NCBI GenBank assembly: GCA_002309235.1
Contig: DBXA01000059.1
Span: 412-7,137, forward strand
Length of the DNA: 6,726 bases
From: Christensenella sp. UBA1224
Lineage (GTDB): Bacteria > Bacillota > Clostridia > Christensenellales > Aristaeellaceae
Direction of reading: 5' to 3'
The notes beneath the pieces are model-generated. The model did not search any database, was not told the origin of the DNA, and worked only from the letters and a program-made list of their open reading frames with translations. Position 1 is the first letter of the stretch, and every line of letters begins with the position of its first letter. This document shows, one piece after another, positions 1 to 5,154 of this stretch. The translations under genes and the position numbers were made by a program.

Positions 1-7
1 ATGTCAT
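1..7 (-). CDS. Start of a gene that runs off the left edge (product unknown)
   Basis: Only the start codon and the next four bases are inside the window: the minus strand reads ATG ACA T from position 7 down. The start is supported by a Shine-Dalgarno sequence GGGAGG at 21-16, 8 nt upstream, and by a strong promoter at 95-68. Nothing can be said about the product. It lies on the same strand as the serine hydrolase but has its own promoter, so it is probably a separate transcription unit. The call rests on the combined promoter, Shine-Dalgarno and ATG spacing, not on any coding sequence. Confidence 0.5.
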
Positions 8-67
8 GCTCCCGTCCTCCCTTTTCAGCCGATCCCCGAACCGGCATATGCGTAGATGTATATCATC

Positions 68-95
68 ATTATACTTTTTACCTGCTTTCAGTCAA
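68..95 (-). promoter_or_regulatory. Sigma-A-type promoter for the gene leaving the left edge
   Basis: On the minus strand a -35 box TTGACT (95-90) is followed after 16 bp by a perfect -10 box TATAAT (73-68). Transcription would start near 61, giving a leader of about 55 nt before the ATG at 7. The leader contains a short GCCG...CGGC inverted repeat, too weak to name. Five of six -35 bases and all -10 bases match consensus. Confidence 0.62.
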
Positions 96-116
96 TAGCG
101 GGCCGGCAATCTTTTA

Positions 117-150
117 CGGCAAAAACAACAGTACATCGTCATTTTTGCCG
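117..150 (-). terminator. Inverted repeat after the serine hydrolase gene, possible terminator
   Basis: A perfect 9-bp inverted repeat, CGGCAAAAA (117-125) and TTTTTGCCG (142-150), encloses a 16-nt loop. It sits 28 bp past the hydrolase stop and before the next minus-strand promoter, where a terminator would be expected. It is atypical because the U-rich part lies inside the 3' arm and the following bases (TAAAAG) are not a U-tract. It may instead be only a transcript-end hairpin. No other convincing terminator is seen in 96-177. Confidence 0.3.
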
Positions 151-177
151 GGCTCCTTCTCCTTCATTCGCTCGGGC

Positions 178-1287
178 TTACAGGAGATACTGCGCGCACA
201 GGCCGAATATCAGCCGGTACTGGTTGAACGCCTCTCCTCCCGCGGGCGCTACGCTCTCCTCCTCTTCGTCGTCCCCGCTGCAGCAGGACTGCATGATGAG
301 ATAGCACCTTTTCCCTTCCGGGTGGAAGACCGCGTTCAGCGCAGAATACGCATTCGTATCGCCGTCGTGCAGTATCGTATCCGCATACCTGGAGGAGATC
401 TCCCATCCGCAGCCGTAGCCGTCTATAAAATCGAGCATGGCCGCCTTTTCCTCACGGCTCGCGATCTTTTCGCCAAAGAAGGCGCGGTCGAATCTCAGAA
501 GGTCCAGCGCGTTTGTATGGATGTCGCCCGCCCCTCTGGCAGTATGCAGCTCCTTCATATAGCCGCATTTTTCGGGAACGCTCGTCACATCCCCCCATGT
601 ATCGGCGGAGGATGCTCCCATCCCCGCGGGGATGAATATCCTTTCCCGCACGTTTTCCCGATAGCTCTTCCCCGTCAACTTTTCGATGATCATGGCCAGC
701 AGCACGTAATTTGTGTTGCAGTATTCCATCCGCGAACCCGGCTCAAAGGTGAGGTCCAGCGCCTTGAGGTGCTCAAGGAACACTTCATCGGTGATCTCGC
801 CCTCGTCAAACGCGTCCACGAGCGCCTTGTCGTTATGGAAGAACACATCGCAGTCGCCTGCGAAATCCACCAGCCCGGATCGCATGTGCATTAGATCGTA
901 CACCGTCATCTTTCCCGCTTTTTCGAATCCGGGGAAAAACTCTGTCACCCTGTCGCCGGGCGCCAGCTTCCCTTCACCTATGAGCTTCATTACCACAAGG
1001 GCGGTAAACATCTTTGTGATCGAGCCGATCTCATACGTGGTGAGCGGCGTCACCGTTTCGCCGTCTATGTCCATGCTGCGCGTGCCGGAGGCCCATATGA
1101 TATCGCTGTCAGCCGCGATGAGGATGCTCCCCCGCACGTCGTGCCCGCGTATGCTCTCCCGGAGCGCCTCTGTGAAAGACGCGTATTCCGGCTTCCTGCT
1201 CCGCCACATGTTTTCACCCGCGCAGACGATATCGCCGCTCCCGCCGCTGAGCTTTTCCAGCTCCTTCAATACGGTATCCTTTTCCAT
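178..1287 (-). CDS. Serine hydrolase, beta-lactamase / class C PBP fold
   Basis: A 369-aa member of the beta-lactamase (class C) superfamily of serine hydrolases, which includes esterases and D-aminopeptidases; the substrate cannot be predicted. Numbered from the ATG at 1287, the catalytic SxxK motif is S89-I-T-K92 within YEIGSITKMFTALVVMKL. The YxN motif is Y189-C-N191, followed by TNYVLLAMIIEKLTG. The HxG motif is H307-D-G309. A RGAGDIHTNALDLLRF segment near 251-266 matches the usual 'GAGGIYST..DL.RF' region. The start at 1287 has AAAGGGG 5 nt upstream; an in-frame ATG at 1308 has a poorer site. There is no signal peptide or membrane segment, so a cytoplasmic enzyme is likely, unlike true PBPs. 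An acidic run DDEEEE lies near 340-345. It is the last gene of the cluster, 35 bp after the methyltransferase. The fold is confident, the function is not. Confidence 0.88.
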   Translation of the reverse strand: MEKDTVLKELEKLSGGSGDIVCAGENMWRSRKPEYASFTEALRESIRGHDVRGSILIAADSDIIWASGTRSMDIDGETVTPLTTYEIGSITKMFTALVVMKLIGEGKLAPGDRVTEFFPGFEKAGKMTVYDLMHMRSGLVDFAGDCDVFFHNDKALVDAFDEGEITDEVFLEHLKALDLTFEPGSRMEYCNTNYVLLAMIIEKLTGKSYRENVRERIFIPAGMGASSADTWGDVTSVPEKCGYMKELHTARGAGDIHTNALDLLRFDRAFFGEKIASREEKAAMLDFIDGYGCGWEISSRYADTILHDGDTNAYSALNAVFHPEGKRCYLIMQSCCSGDDEEEESVAPAGGEAFNQYRLIFGLCAQYLL

Positions 1288-1322
1288 GGTATCCCCTTTC
1301 ACTCTCATCCGTCTTCATATCC

Positions 1323-2111
1323 TTACTGCTTCCGGCATATGTACAGAAGGTGGTTGGTATGCCCCAGCAGCTCCCTCTTTTCCGAAAAAGCGAGGTACCA
1401 GTTTACAAAGGCCGGGAAATCCTCCTCCGTGATCTCAAAACCCGGGCAGTCCTCGATCGATTCCAGTATGCCGTCCGTGCCCGTCGTCGTGATATGCCGG
1501 ACGGGCTTCCCCTCAAAAAGCCCCTCGAACTCGGTCACGTCATACCCCGTGAAAAACTGCTCCTCAAAATGCCGTATGCGGAAGTCCTTCGTAAAGTTTT
1601 CCTCCTGACCGGCGGCCCAGTTGCCCTTCAGGTAGTTGGAATACATGATGCCGAATACCGAAAGGAAGGCGAACAGTATCACACCGTCCTTCCGCGTCAC
1701 GCGGATCGCCTCATCGATGGCCTTATGGATATCCTCCTTCTCGTACAGGTGGTACATAGGCCCCAGCACCAGCGTCACATCGAAGGAGTCGTCCTCAAAC
1801 CTGCGCAGGTCCACCGCGTCTCCCCGGAAGGACCTGATGTTTTCGATCCCCCGGCTCCTACCCCGCAGCACTGCGAGATTGCTTTCCGAAAGCTCCACCG
1901 CCGTCACATCCATGCCTTCCTTCGCAAGCGCTATGGAATACCTGCCCGTTCCCGCGCCGATCTCCAGTACCCTGTCGCCCTTTTTCGCGAAAAAGTGGAT
2001 ATAGTGCATCGTCACGGCATACTCCAGCTGCCCGTGCCTGCTTCTCTCGAGCCTGCTGTCCTCATCCGCCCTTTCATAAAACCCGTTTATCATATCTTCC
2101 CTTGTGCTCAA
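1323..2111 (-). CDS. Class I SAM-dependent methyltransferase
   Basis: About 262 aa with a Rossmann-type methyltransferase domain (Methyltransf_11/25-like) in the first two thirds. Motif I is VLEIGAGTGRYS at about residues 48-59. The acidic residue ending strand 2 is the Glu in VTAVELSES (about 73). Later come RGDAVDL (about 97-103) and the strand 4 segment SFDVTLVLGPMYHLYEKED. The C-terminal third is probably the substrate-binding cap; the substrate is unknown. The start is uncertain. TTG at 2111 (LSTREDMI...) is placed best relative to the Shine-Dalgarno AGGGGAG (2127-2121). GTG at 2117 is only 3 nt from it. ATG at 2093 has its own AAGGGA. It lies between the small hypothetical gene and the serine hydrolase on the same strand, so co-transcription is likely. 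The 7-bp repeat array lies directly upstream of its ribosome binding site. Confidence 0.88.
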   Translation of the reverse strand: MSTREDMINGFYERADEDSRLERSRHGQLEYAVTMHYIHFFAKKGDRVLEIGAGTGRYSIALAKEGMDVTAVELSESNLAVLRGRSRGIENIRSFRGDAVDLRRFEDDSFDVTLVLGPMYHLYEKEDIHKAIDEAIRVTRKDGVILFAFLSVFGIMYSNYLKGNWAAGQEENFTKDFRIRHFEEQFFTGYDVTEFEGLFEGKPVRHITTTGTDGILESIEDCPGFEITEEDFPAFVNWYLAFSEKRELLGHTNHLLYICRKQ

Positions 2112-2130
2112 GGCCACCAGCTCCCCTCTG

Positions 2131-2226
2131 TGCCAACTGCCAACTAACCCCCCAGCGTGCAGCGCACTTTATTCCGAGTTACGCATTCCGAATTCCGAAT
2201 TAAACCGTCCGCTGCCGACTGCCAAC
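2131..2226. repeat. Array of 7-bp repeats (TGCCAAC and ATTCCGA types) between two genes
   Basis: Two heptamer families occur here. TGCCAAC is repeated in tandem at 2131-2144, and TGCCGAC/TGCCAAC is at 2213-2226. Between them ATTCCGA occurs at 2171-2177, 2185-2191 and 2192-2198, with a degenerate heptamer GTTACGC at 2178-2184 keeping the register. The array fills the junction between the small hypothetical gene and the methyltransferase, and runs into the 3' end of the former. Read on the minus strand it encodes QLAVGSG and NSEFGMRNSE. I recall similar 'QLAVGS' and 'NSEFRIPNSE' tails from hypothetical proteins of other bacteria, which would make this a dispersed intergenic repeat family; that recollection is unverified. 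Confidence 0.7.
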
Positions 2227-2642
2227 TGCTCCTGCCCTTCCAGCGCCTTCACATCGATCTTCAGGTCTTCCTTTTGTCCGACCACCGCGATCTGAAAGAC
2301 ATCTTCATAAATGACTCTGCCCGGTATCTCATCACATTCGGACAGGAACAGCTTTTTGCCGTACTTTTCCGCCATTCTCCGGTAGAACGACATTTCCCGG
2401 AATACGCGCAGCCCCTCATCCGTATCCTTGAACCAGGTGACAGCGCCTTCGGGGTTTCCCTTATCATAAAACGGCGGCACAGGCAGCACCTTTTCAAAAT
2501 ACGCCCTGTTTTCCCAATACTCTTTCTCTTCTTCCCCGGTAAGAAGCCCGGCTTCTGCCAGCTTCCCGACCGCCGTAAACAACCCCCTGGGCTGCTTTGT
2601 CAGATATGCCATTTCGTCCGTATGGACCCGGAAATATTTCAT
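2169..2642 (-). CDS. Hypothetical protein (157 aa) with repeat-derived C-terminal tail
   Basis: A soluble 157-aa protein with no signal peptide or membrane segment; I do not recognise a named domain. The first ~125 residues look like a compact conserved core. MKYFRVHTDEMAYLTKQPRG is followed by a helical, charged stretch (AGLLTGEEEKEYWENRAYFEKVLP), then PPFYDKGN, AVTWFKD and a late strand GRVIYEDVFQIAVV. I recall similar uncharacterised proteins in Clostridia, with 'QPRG.F', 'PPFY..GN..AITWFK' and 'PG.VIYED.FQ.AV' conserved, but cannot verify this here. The final ~20 residues (QEQLAVGSG..NSEFGMRNSE) are encoded by the 7-bp repeat array, so the native stop was probably lost to repeat insertion or expansion. 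The start is well supported: AAAGGAG lies 5 nt before the ATG at 2642. It is the first gene of the minus-strand cluster. Confidence 0.78.
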   Translation of the reverse strand: MKYFRVHTDEMAYLTKQPRGLFTAVGKLAEAGLLTGEEEKEYWENRAYFEKVLPVPPFYDKGNPEGAVTWFKDTDEGLRVFREMSFYRRMAEKYGKKLFLSECDEIPGRVIYEDVFQIAVVGQKEDLKIDVKALEGQEQLAVGSGRFNSEFGMRNSE

Positions 2643-2699
2643 ATTGGCTCCTTTACTGAGTCGGCAAAGTCAAGGGCCTGTCAAAACACTGCATTATCA

Positions 2700-2777
2700 C
2701 AGCCTCCAGGCTGCGTATCCGCAGGCAGATGAAACAGTGCAGACAGATGATTTTTCAGGTTTAGTAATACTGTTTCA
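2700..2777 (-). other. Inverted repeats in the presumed leader of the minus-strand operon
   Basis: Three short inverted repeats lie between the candidate promoter and the first gene. CAGCC-TCCA-GGCTG is at 2700-2713 and CTGCG-TATC-CGCAG at 2711-2724. They share three bases, so both cannot form fully at once. A perfect 9-bp pair, TGAAACAGT (2730-2738) and ACTGTTTCA (2769-2777), encloses 30 nt. In RNA these could form a structured leader, but I do not recognise a known riboswitch or T-box and see no terminator U-tract. Confidence 0.3.
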
Positions 2778-2876
2778 AAGTATTTCGCCCAAATTCGTAT
2801 TCTGGTTCATCAGACAGGATTATATCATAAGAATATATCAATTCTGGTAAAAGCTAAAAATACCATTATATTGGAT

Positions 2877-2905
2877 AGTATAGCATATTCCTGCTGAACA
2901 GTGAA
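2877..2905 (-). promoter_or_regulatory. Candidate promoter for the three-gene minus-strand operon
   Basis: The minus strand has TTCACT (2905-2900), a 17-bp spacer, and TATACT (2882-2877) preceded by TGC, making an extended -10 (TGCTATACT). The same TGCTATACT occurs in the lysA promoter of this window. The start would be near 2870, leaving a leader of about 228 nt. A second possibility is the extended -10 TGTGATAAT around 2701-2693, with no good -35, which would give a leader of roughly 40-45 nt. The sequence does not decide between them. Confidence 0.38.
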
Positions 2906-3365
2906 TGGGTTTATATGTATGTATGATATTTGCAATAATCGGATTTCTATATCTGCCATACAAAATAAGTATAATCATGTTTACAACATGAAACAACTTA
3001 CCTCTCAATCACCATTAAACTTAAATCCCCATCCCTTCGGTTTATTCCATGATCCCATACCGGAAAAGCCGGAGACATCAAGAGTGAAGGTAATTCCCGC
3101 TATTCTTTTCCCCTGAAGGATCATTCTGCCATCACACTTCGAAGGCCTCATATCCACCCTATAAACAGTTTCTCCTCTGTACGCTATCCTCTCCCTGCCC
3201 GCCCCGGAAAGCTGTTAAAAGACCTGCAGCGGCATCTTGCTGCAATGTTTCTCTTTATCTCTCTGTTTCCCGGAACAATATCAACGCGCTGCCGCAGGCA
3301 GCCCTAAAATGCACCCGTAAAACGGACACATGAATTAGCTGCAAACCCGCATTATGGACTCCCCT
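2906..3365. other. AT-rich intergenic region with scattered hairpins
   Basis: No confident gene is seen here. A CATGTT-TAC-AACATG palindrome lies at 2976-2990, directly after a perfect TATAAT on the plus strand (2970-2975) that has no -35 at a workable distance. A GC hairpin GCTGCC-GCA-GGCAGC lies at 3288-3302 with no U-tract on either side. One short minus-strand frame (3157-3005) is listed separately. The plus-strand frame over 2901-3116 lacks a convincing ribosome binding site. Confidence 0.5.
3005..3157 (-). pseudogene. Possible small protein or C-terminal gene remnant (50 aa)
   Basis: On the minus strand an open frame runs from an in-frame TAA near 3220 to a TGA at 3007-3005, about 69 codons. 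From GTG at 3157 it gives 50 aa containing CDGRMILQGKRIAGITFTLD and ending GWGFKFNGD, a mix of alternating hydrophobic and charged residues that looks more protein-like than the opposite strand. The only starts (GTG 3157, ATG 3151) have poorly placed Shine-Dalgarno sequences: GAGGAG is 14 nt before the GTG and AGGGTGG nearly touches the ATG. It could be the tail of a decayed gene or a chance frame. I recognise no family. Confidence 0.25.
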
Positions 3366-3383
3366 TATACCCGAACGGGAATA
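3366..3383. promoter_or_regulatory. HipB operator O1 (distal)
   Basis: An 18-bp near-palindrome TATaCCCGaaCGGGaATA. Together with one flanking base on each side it is part of a 20-bp sequence, TTATACCCGAACGGGAATAT (3365-3384), repeated exactly at 3446-3465 (O3), 81 bp downstream. Overall length and the TAT...ATA ends resemble the E. coli HipB operator TATCC-N8-GGATA. Binding by HipB is inferred from repetition, symmetry and position. Confidence 0.7.
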
Positions 3384-3419
3384 TCCCATACACCCGCGAA
3401 AGGGATCTTCCCGTTCGGG
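3370..3419. repeat. 18-bp inverted repeat formed by O1 and O2
   Basis: CCCGAACGGGAATATCCC (3370-3387) is the reverse complement of GGGATCTTCCCGTTCGGG (3402-3419) at 17 of 18 positions, with a 14-nt loop. O2 is therefore an inverted copy of O1 including flanking bases. In RNA coming from upstream it would form a long hairpin followed by AATTTTC, a possible terminator insulating the hip operon. In DNA it may only reflect operator duplication. Confidence 0.6.
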
Positions 3420-3423
3420 AATT
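3406..3423. promoter_or_regulatory. HipB operator O2 (middle, inverted)
   Basis: TCTtCCCGttCGGGaATT keeps the CCCG-N2-CGGG core but has degenerate ends, so it is probably the weakest site. Its centre is 40 bp from O1 and 41 bp from O3, each near four helical turns, so repressor dimers would sit on about the same DNA face. It is oriented opposite to O1 and O3. Confidence 0.6.
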
Positions 3424-3438
3424 TTCAAGCCAGCAGCA

Positions 3439-3468
3439 TTGACTTTTATACCCGAACGGGAATATAAT
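3439..3468 (+). promoter_or_regulatory. Promoter of the hipBST operon
   Basis: A -35 box TTGACT (3439-3444), an 18-bp spacer and a perfect -10 box TATAAT (3463-3468). The start is expected near 3475, so the leader is only about 14 nt and consists almost entirely of the Shine-Dalgarno sequence AAAGGGTG before the hipB ATG at 3489. Operator O3 fills the spacer, so bound repressor would exclude RNA polymerase. Confidence 0.8.
3447..3464. promoter_or_regulatory. HipB operator O3 (promoter-overlapping)
   Basis: TATaCCCGaaCGGGaATA, identical to O1. It lies inside the promoter spacer and its right end overlaps the first two bases of the -10 box. This position is typical for autorepression of toxin-antitoxin operons. 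Confidence 0.75.
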
Positions 3469-3488
3469 TAGTATGAAAGGGTGATTCC

Positions 3489-3716
3489 ATGCGAAATGAC
3501 AGGATCGCAGTGTTTGTCCGGGAGAGCAGGAAGGCGGCAGGGCTGACCCAGGCGGAATTTGCCATCCGTTCCGGGCTCGGTCTGCGTTTTGTGCATGATC
3601 TGGAACAAGGAAAGGAAACCGTTCGCCTGGATAAGGTCAATCAGGCTCTGGCTATGTTTGGGATGGAAGCCGTACCGGGCCGTATCGAAAGAAAAGCGGA
3701 GGATGAGCAGCCGTGA
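3489..3716 (+). CDS. hipB: HipB-like antitoxin/repressor (XRE family HTH)
   Basis: A 75-aa DNA-binding protein of the XRE/Cro helix-turn-helix family, HipB type. In HipA-type modules HipB represses the operon, and in classical HipBA it also binds the kinase. The HTH covers about residues 19-42: helix 2 TQAEFAIR (20-27) and recognition helix around GLRFVHDLEQGK (31-42). It is followed by VRLDKVNQALAMFG (45-58), a stretch characteristic of HipB relatives. The tail (RIERKAEDEQP) is short, charged and probably flexible. The start is fixed by AAAGGGTG a few nt upstream and a strong promoter. Three palindromic sites upstream, one within the promoter, indicate autoregulation. It overlaps hipS by 4 nt (GTGA). 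Confidence 0.9.
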   Translation: MRNDRIAVFVRESRKAAGLTQAEFAIRSGLGLRFVHDLEQGKETVRLDKVNQALAMFGMEAVPGRIERKAEDEQP

Positions 3717-4042
3717 ATGTACTTCGTCAGACCGGGGTCTATGTCAGGGATCGTTTCGCCGGGCTGGTCCAGGAAACGGATGAGGGCTATCGTTTCAGCT
3801 ATGATCCGACTTATCTGGCTGCGGATGACGCCAGTGCCGTGTCGCTTACACTGCCCCTGCAGGCAGAGCCTTATACCTCCAGGACATTGTTCCCCTTCTT
3901 TGATGGGTTGATCCCGGAAGGCTGGCTGCTGAACGTGGTCAGCCGAAACTGGAAGATCGATCAGAAGGATCGTTTCGGCCTTCTCATGGTAGCCTGCCAT
4001 GACTGCATCGGCAATGTCAGCATCCGGGAGGTGGGAACATGA
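3713..4042 (+). CDS. hipS: HipS-like protein (separate HipA N-terminal subdomain)
   Basis: A 109-aa protein matching only the N-terminal subdomain 1 of HipA (couple_hipA/HipA_N type). Hallmarks are LFPFFDGLIPEGWLLN (59-74) and DRFGLLMVACHDCIGNVSI (86-104), equivalent to 'FF.GLLPEG' and 'D..GLL...G.D..GAV' in full-length HipA. In the described HipBST system of E. coli O127:H6 the equivalent protein HipS, not HipB, neutralises the kinase; that role is inferred here from architecture. It starts at GTG 3713, overlapping the hipB stop (GTGA), with GGAGG 10 nt upstream. Its stop overlaps the hipT start as ATGA. The two reading frames are separate, each junction has its own Shine-Dalgarno sequence, and hipT has its own N-terminal module, so this is a natural split rather than a frameshifted hipA. 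Confidence 0.85.
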   Translation: MNVLRQTGVYVRDRFAGLVQETDEGYRFSYDPTYLAADDASAVSLTLPLQAEPYTSRTLFPFFDGLIPEGWLLNVVSRNWKIDQKDRFGLLMVACHDCIGNVSIREVGT

Positions 4043-5001
4043 ACTGCCTTTGCTGCGGAAAAACACTCAGAGAGCCGTTCCCCGCCTCAGGCTGGCATCC
4101 GGCCTGCGTACGCCGCTTCTTCGGCACAAAAACACTGCCGGAGATAGAATTGACGGATGAGACGCTGGCACTGCTGGCAGAGAAAGCCGTGCAAAAAGGA
4201 CATACGGTACCAGGTGTGCAGAAGAAACTTTCTCTCCATCTCTCCATGGAATGCACGCCGCGGCTGACCATAGTGGATCATCCCACGGGTTATATCCTCA
4301 AACCACAGGTGCCGGAATTTCGTGCGCTGCCCGAGGCGGAGCACCTTGTCATGCGGATGGCTGCAGCGGCAGGGCTGTCGGTCGTTCCTCACGCACTGGT
4401 ACAGCTGAAGGATGGTTACGCCTACATCACGCGCAGGGTGGATCGAGTACGAAGTCAGGATGATACATCAGCGCAGATGCTTGCCATGGAGGACTTCTGC
4501 CAGCTGGATCTGCGGCTGACGCAGGACAAATACCGTGGTTCATGCGAGCGTTGTGCGAAGGTGATCCGGCGGTATTCCGCCCGGCCCGGTCTGGACCTGT
4601 CCGAGTTGTTCCTGCGGCTGGTCTTCTGCTTTCTGACAGGCAATTCCGATATGCATCTGAAAAACTTCTCTCTTCTGGAGACCGCCCCGGCAAGCAGCGT
4701 GTATGTACTGTCGCCGGCCTATGATATGCTGCCGGTCAATGTGATTATGCCGGAAGATACAGAGGAATTCGCCTTGACTATGAACGGAAAGAAAACCCAT
4801 CTGAGGCGGAAAGACTTCTTTGCTTTTGCTGTAGCGGCCGGTATTCCCGAAAAAGCCGCGGAAACGATGATCCGGAAGATGCTGGGGCATCTTCCCCTCT
4901 GGAGCAGATTGTGTGAGGATTCTTACCTTCCGCCTGAGATGAAGCAATCCCTGATCGAACTCATGCAGGCGCGGCAGGATCGCCTGAAAGAAACCATATA
5001 G
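4039..5001 (+). CDS. hipT: HipT-like serine/threonine kinase toxin (short HipA)
   Basis: A 320-aa HipA-family kinase lacking the N-terminal subdomain, which is encoded by hipS. E. coli HipA (GltX) and HipT (TrpS) halt growth by phosphorylating an aminoacyl-tRNA synthetase; the target here is unknown. The N-terminus carries C3-x2-C6 and H20-x2-C23 (CLCCG...WHPAC), a possible zinc site seen by eye. Then come the Gly-rich loop TVPGVQKKLSL (56-66), the ATP-binding Lys in GYILKP (K88), and a Glu in EAEHLVMRM (near 101). EDFCQLDLRL..DKYRGS follows at 151-168. The catalytic segment GNSDMHLKNFSLL has D204 and N209, and the metal-binding SPAYDMLP has D229. All core catalytic residues are present, so the kinase should be active. 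The loop has Thr56 and Pro58 where E. coli HipT has its two autophosphorylated Ser (SIS). GGAGGTG lies 5 nt before the ATG, and translation is coupled to hipS by a 4-nt overlap. Confidence 0.88.
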   Translation: MNCLCCGKTLREPFPASGWHPACVRRFFGTKTLPEIELTDETLALLAEKAVQKGHTVPGVQKKLSLHLSMECTPRLTIVDHPTGYILKPQVPEFRALPEAEHLVMRMAAAAGLSVVPHALVQLKDGYAYITRRVDRVRSQDDTSAQMLAMEDFCQLDLRLTQDKYRGSCERCAKVIRRYSARPGLDLSELFLRLVFCFLTGNSDMHLKNFSLLETAPASSVYVLSPAYDMLPVNVIMPEDTEEFALTMNGKKTHLRRKDFFAFAVAAGIPEKAAETMIRKMLGHLPLWSRLCEDSYLPPEMKQSLIELMQARQDRLKETI

Positions 5002-5154
5002 GAGCGATCCCTTCGTAAAATTGATATCGATGGATGATGAACACAGGACAGCCTGAACCTGTAAAGCCCCCAGTCTGCCATCTTCCGGAGGGGCCCCCTC
5101 TGCGAACACCCTCTCAACGCTGCCCGCTCAAGCAGAGCATCACCAGCGCAGCAC

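Noticed and set aside
1..894. Long plus-strand open frame opposite the serine hydrolase
   Set aside because: It mirrors the hydrolase gene, lacks a ribosome binding site and family motifs, while the minus strand shows SxxK, YxN and HxG motifs.
1350..2147. Plus-strand open frame opposite the methyltransferase
   Set aside because: The reverse strand carries an unmistakable SAM-binding motif; the plus frame has no recognisable domain.
2644..2850. Plus-strand 68-codon frame
   Set aside because: No Shine-Dalgarno sequence and an unprotein-like composition; it overlaps the leader of the minus-strand operon.
2901..3116. Plus-strand 71-codon frame
   Set aside because: No convincing ribosome binding site, no known motif, and the opposite strand looks more coding in the overlap.
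3348..3366. Divergent minus-strand mini-gene with AAGGGGAG and ATG
   Set aside because: It opens a frame of only five codons before a stop, with no clear promoter.
3713..5001. hipS and hipT as one hipA broken by a frameshift
   Set aside because: Each gene has its own start codon and Shine-Dalgarno sequence, hipT has a distinct Cys/His N-terminus, and the order matches known HipBST systems.
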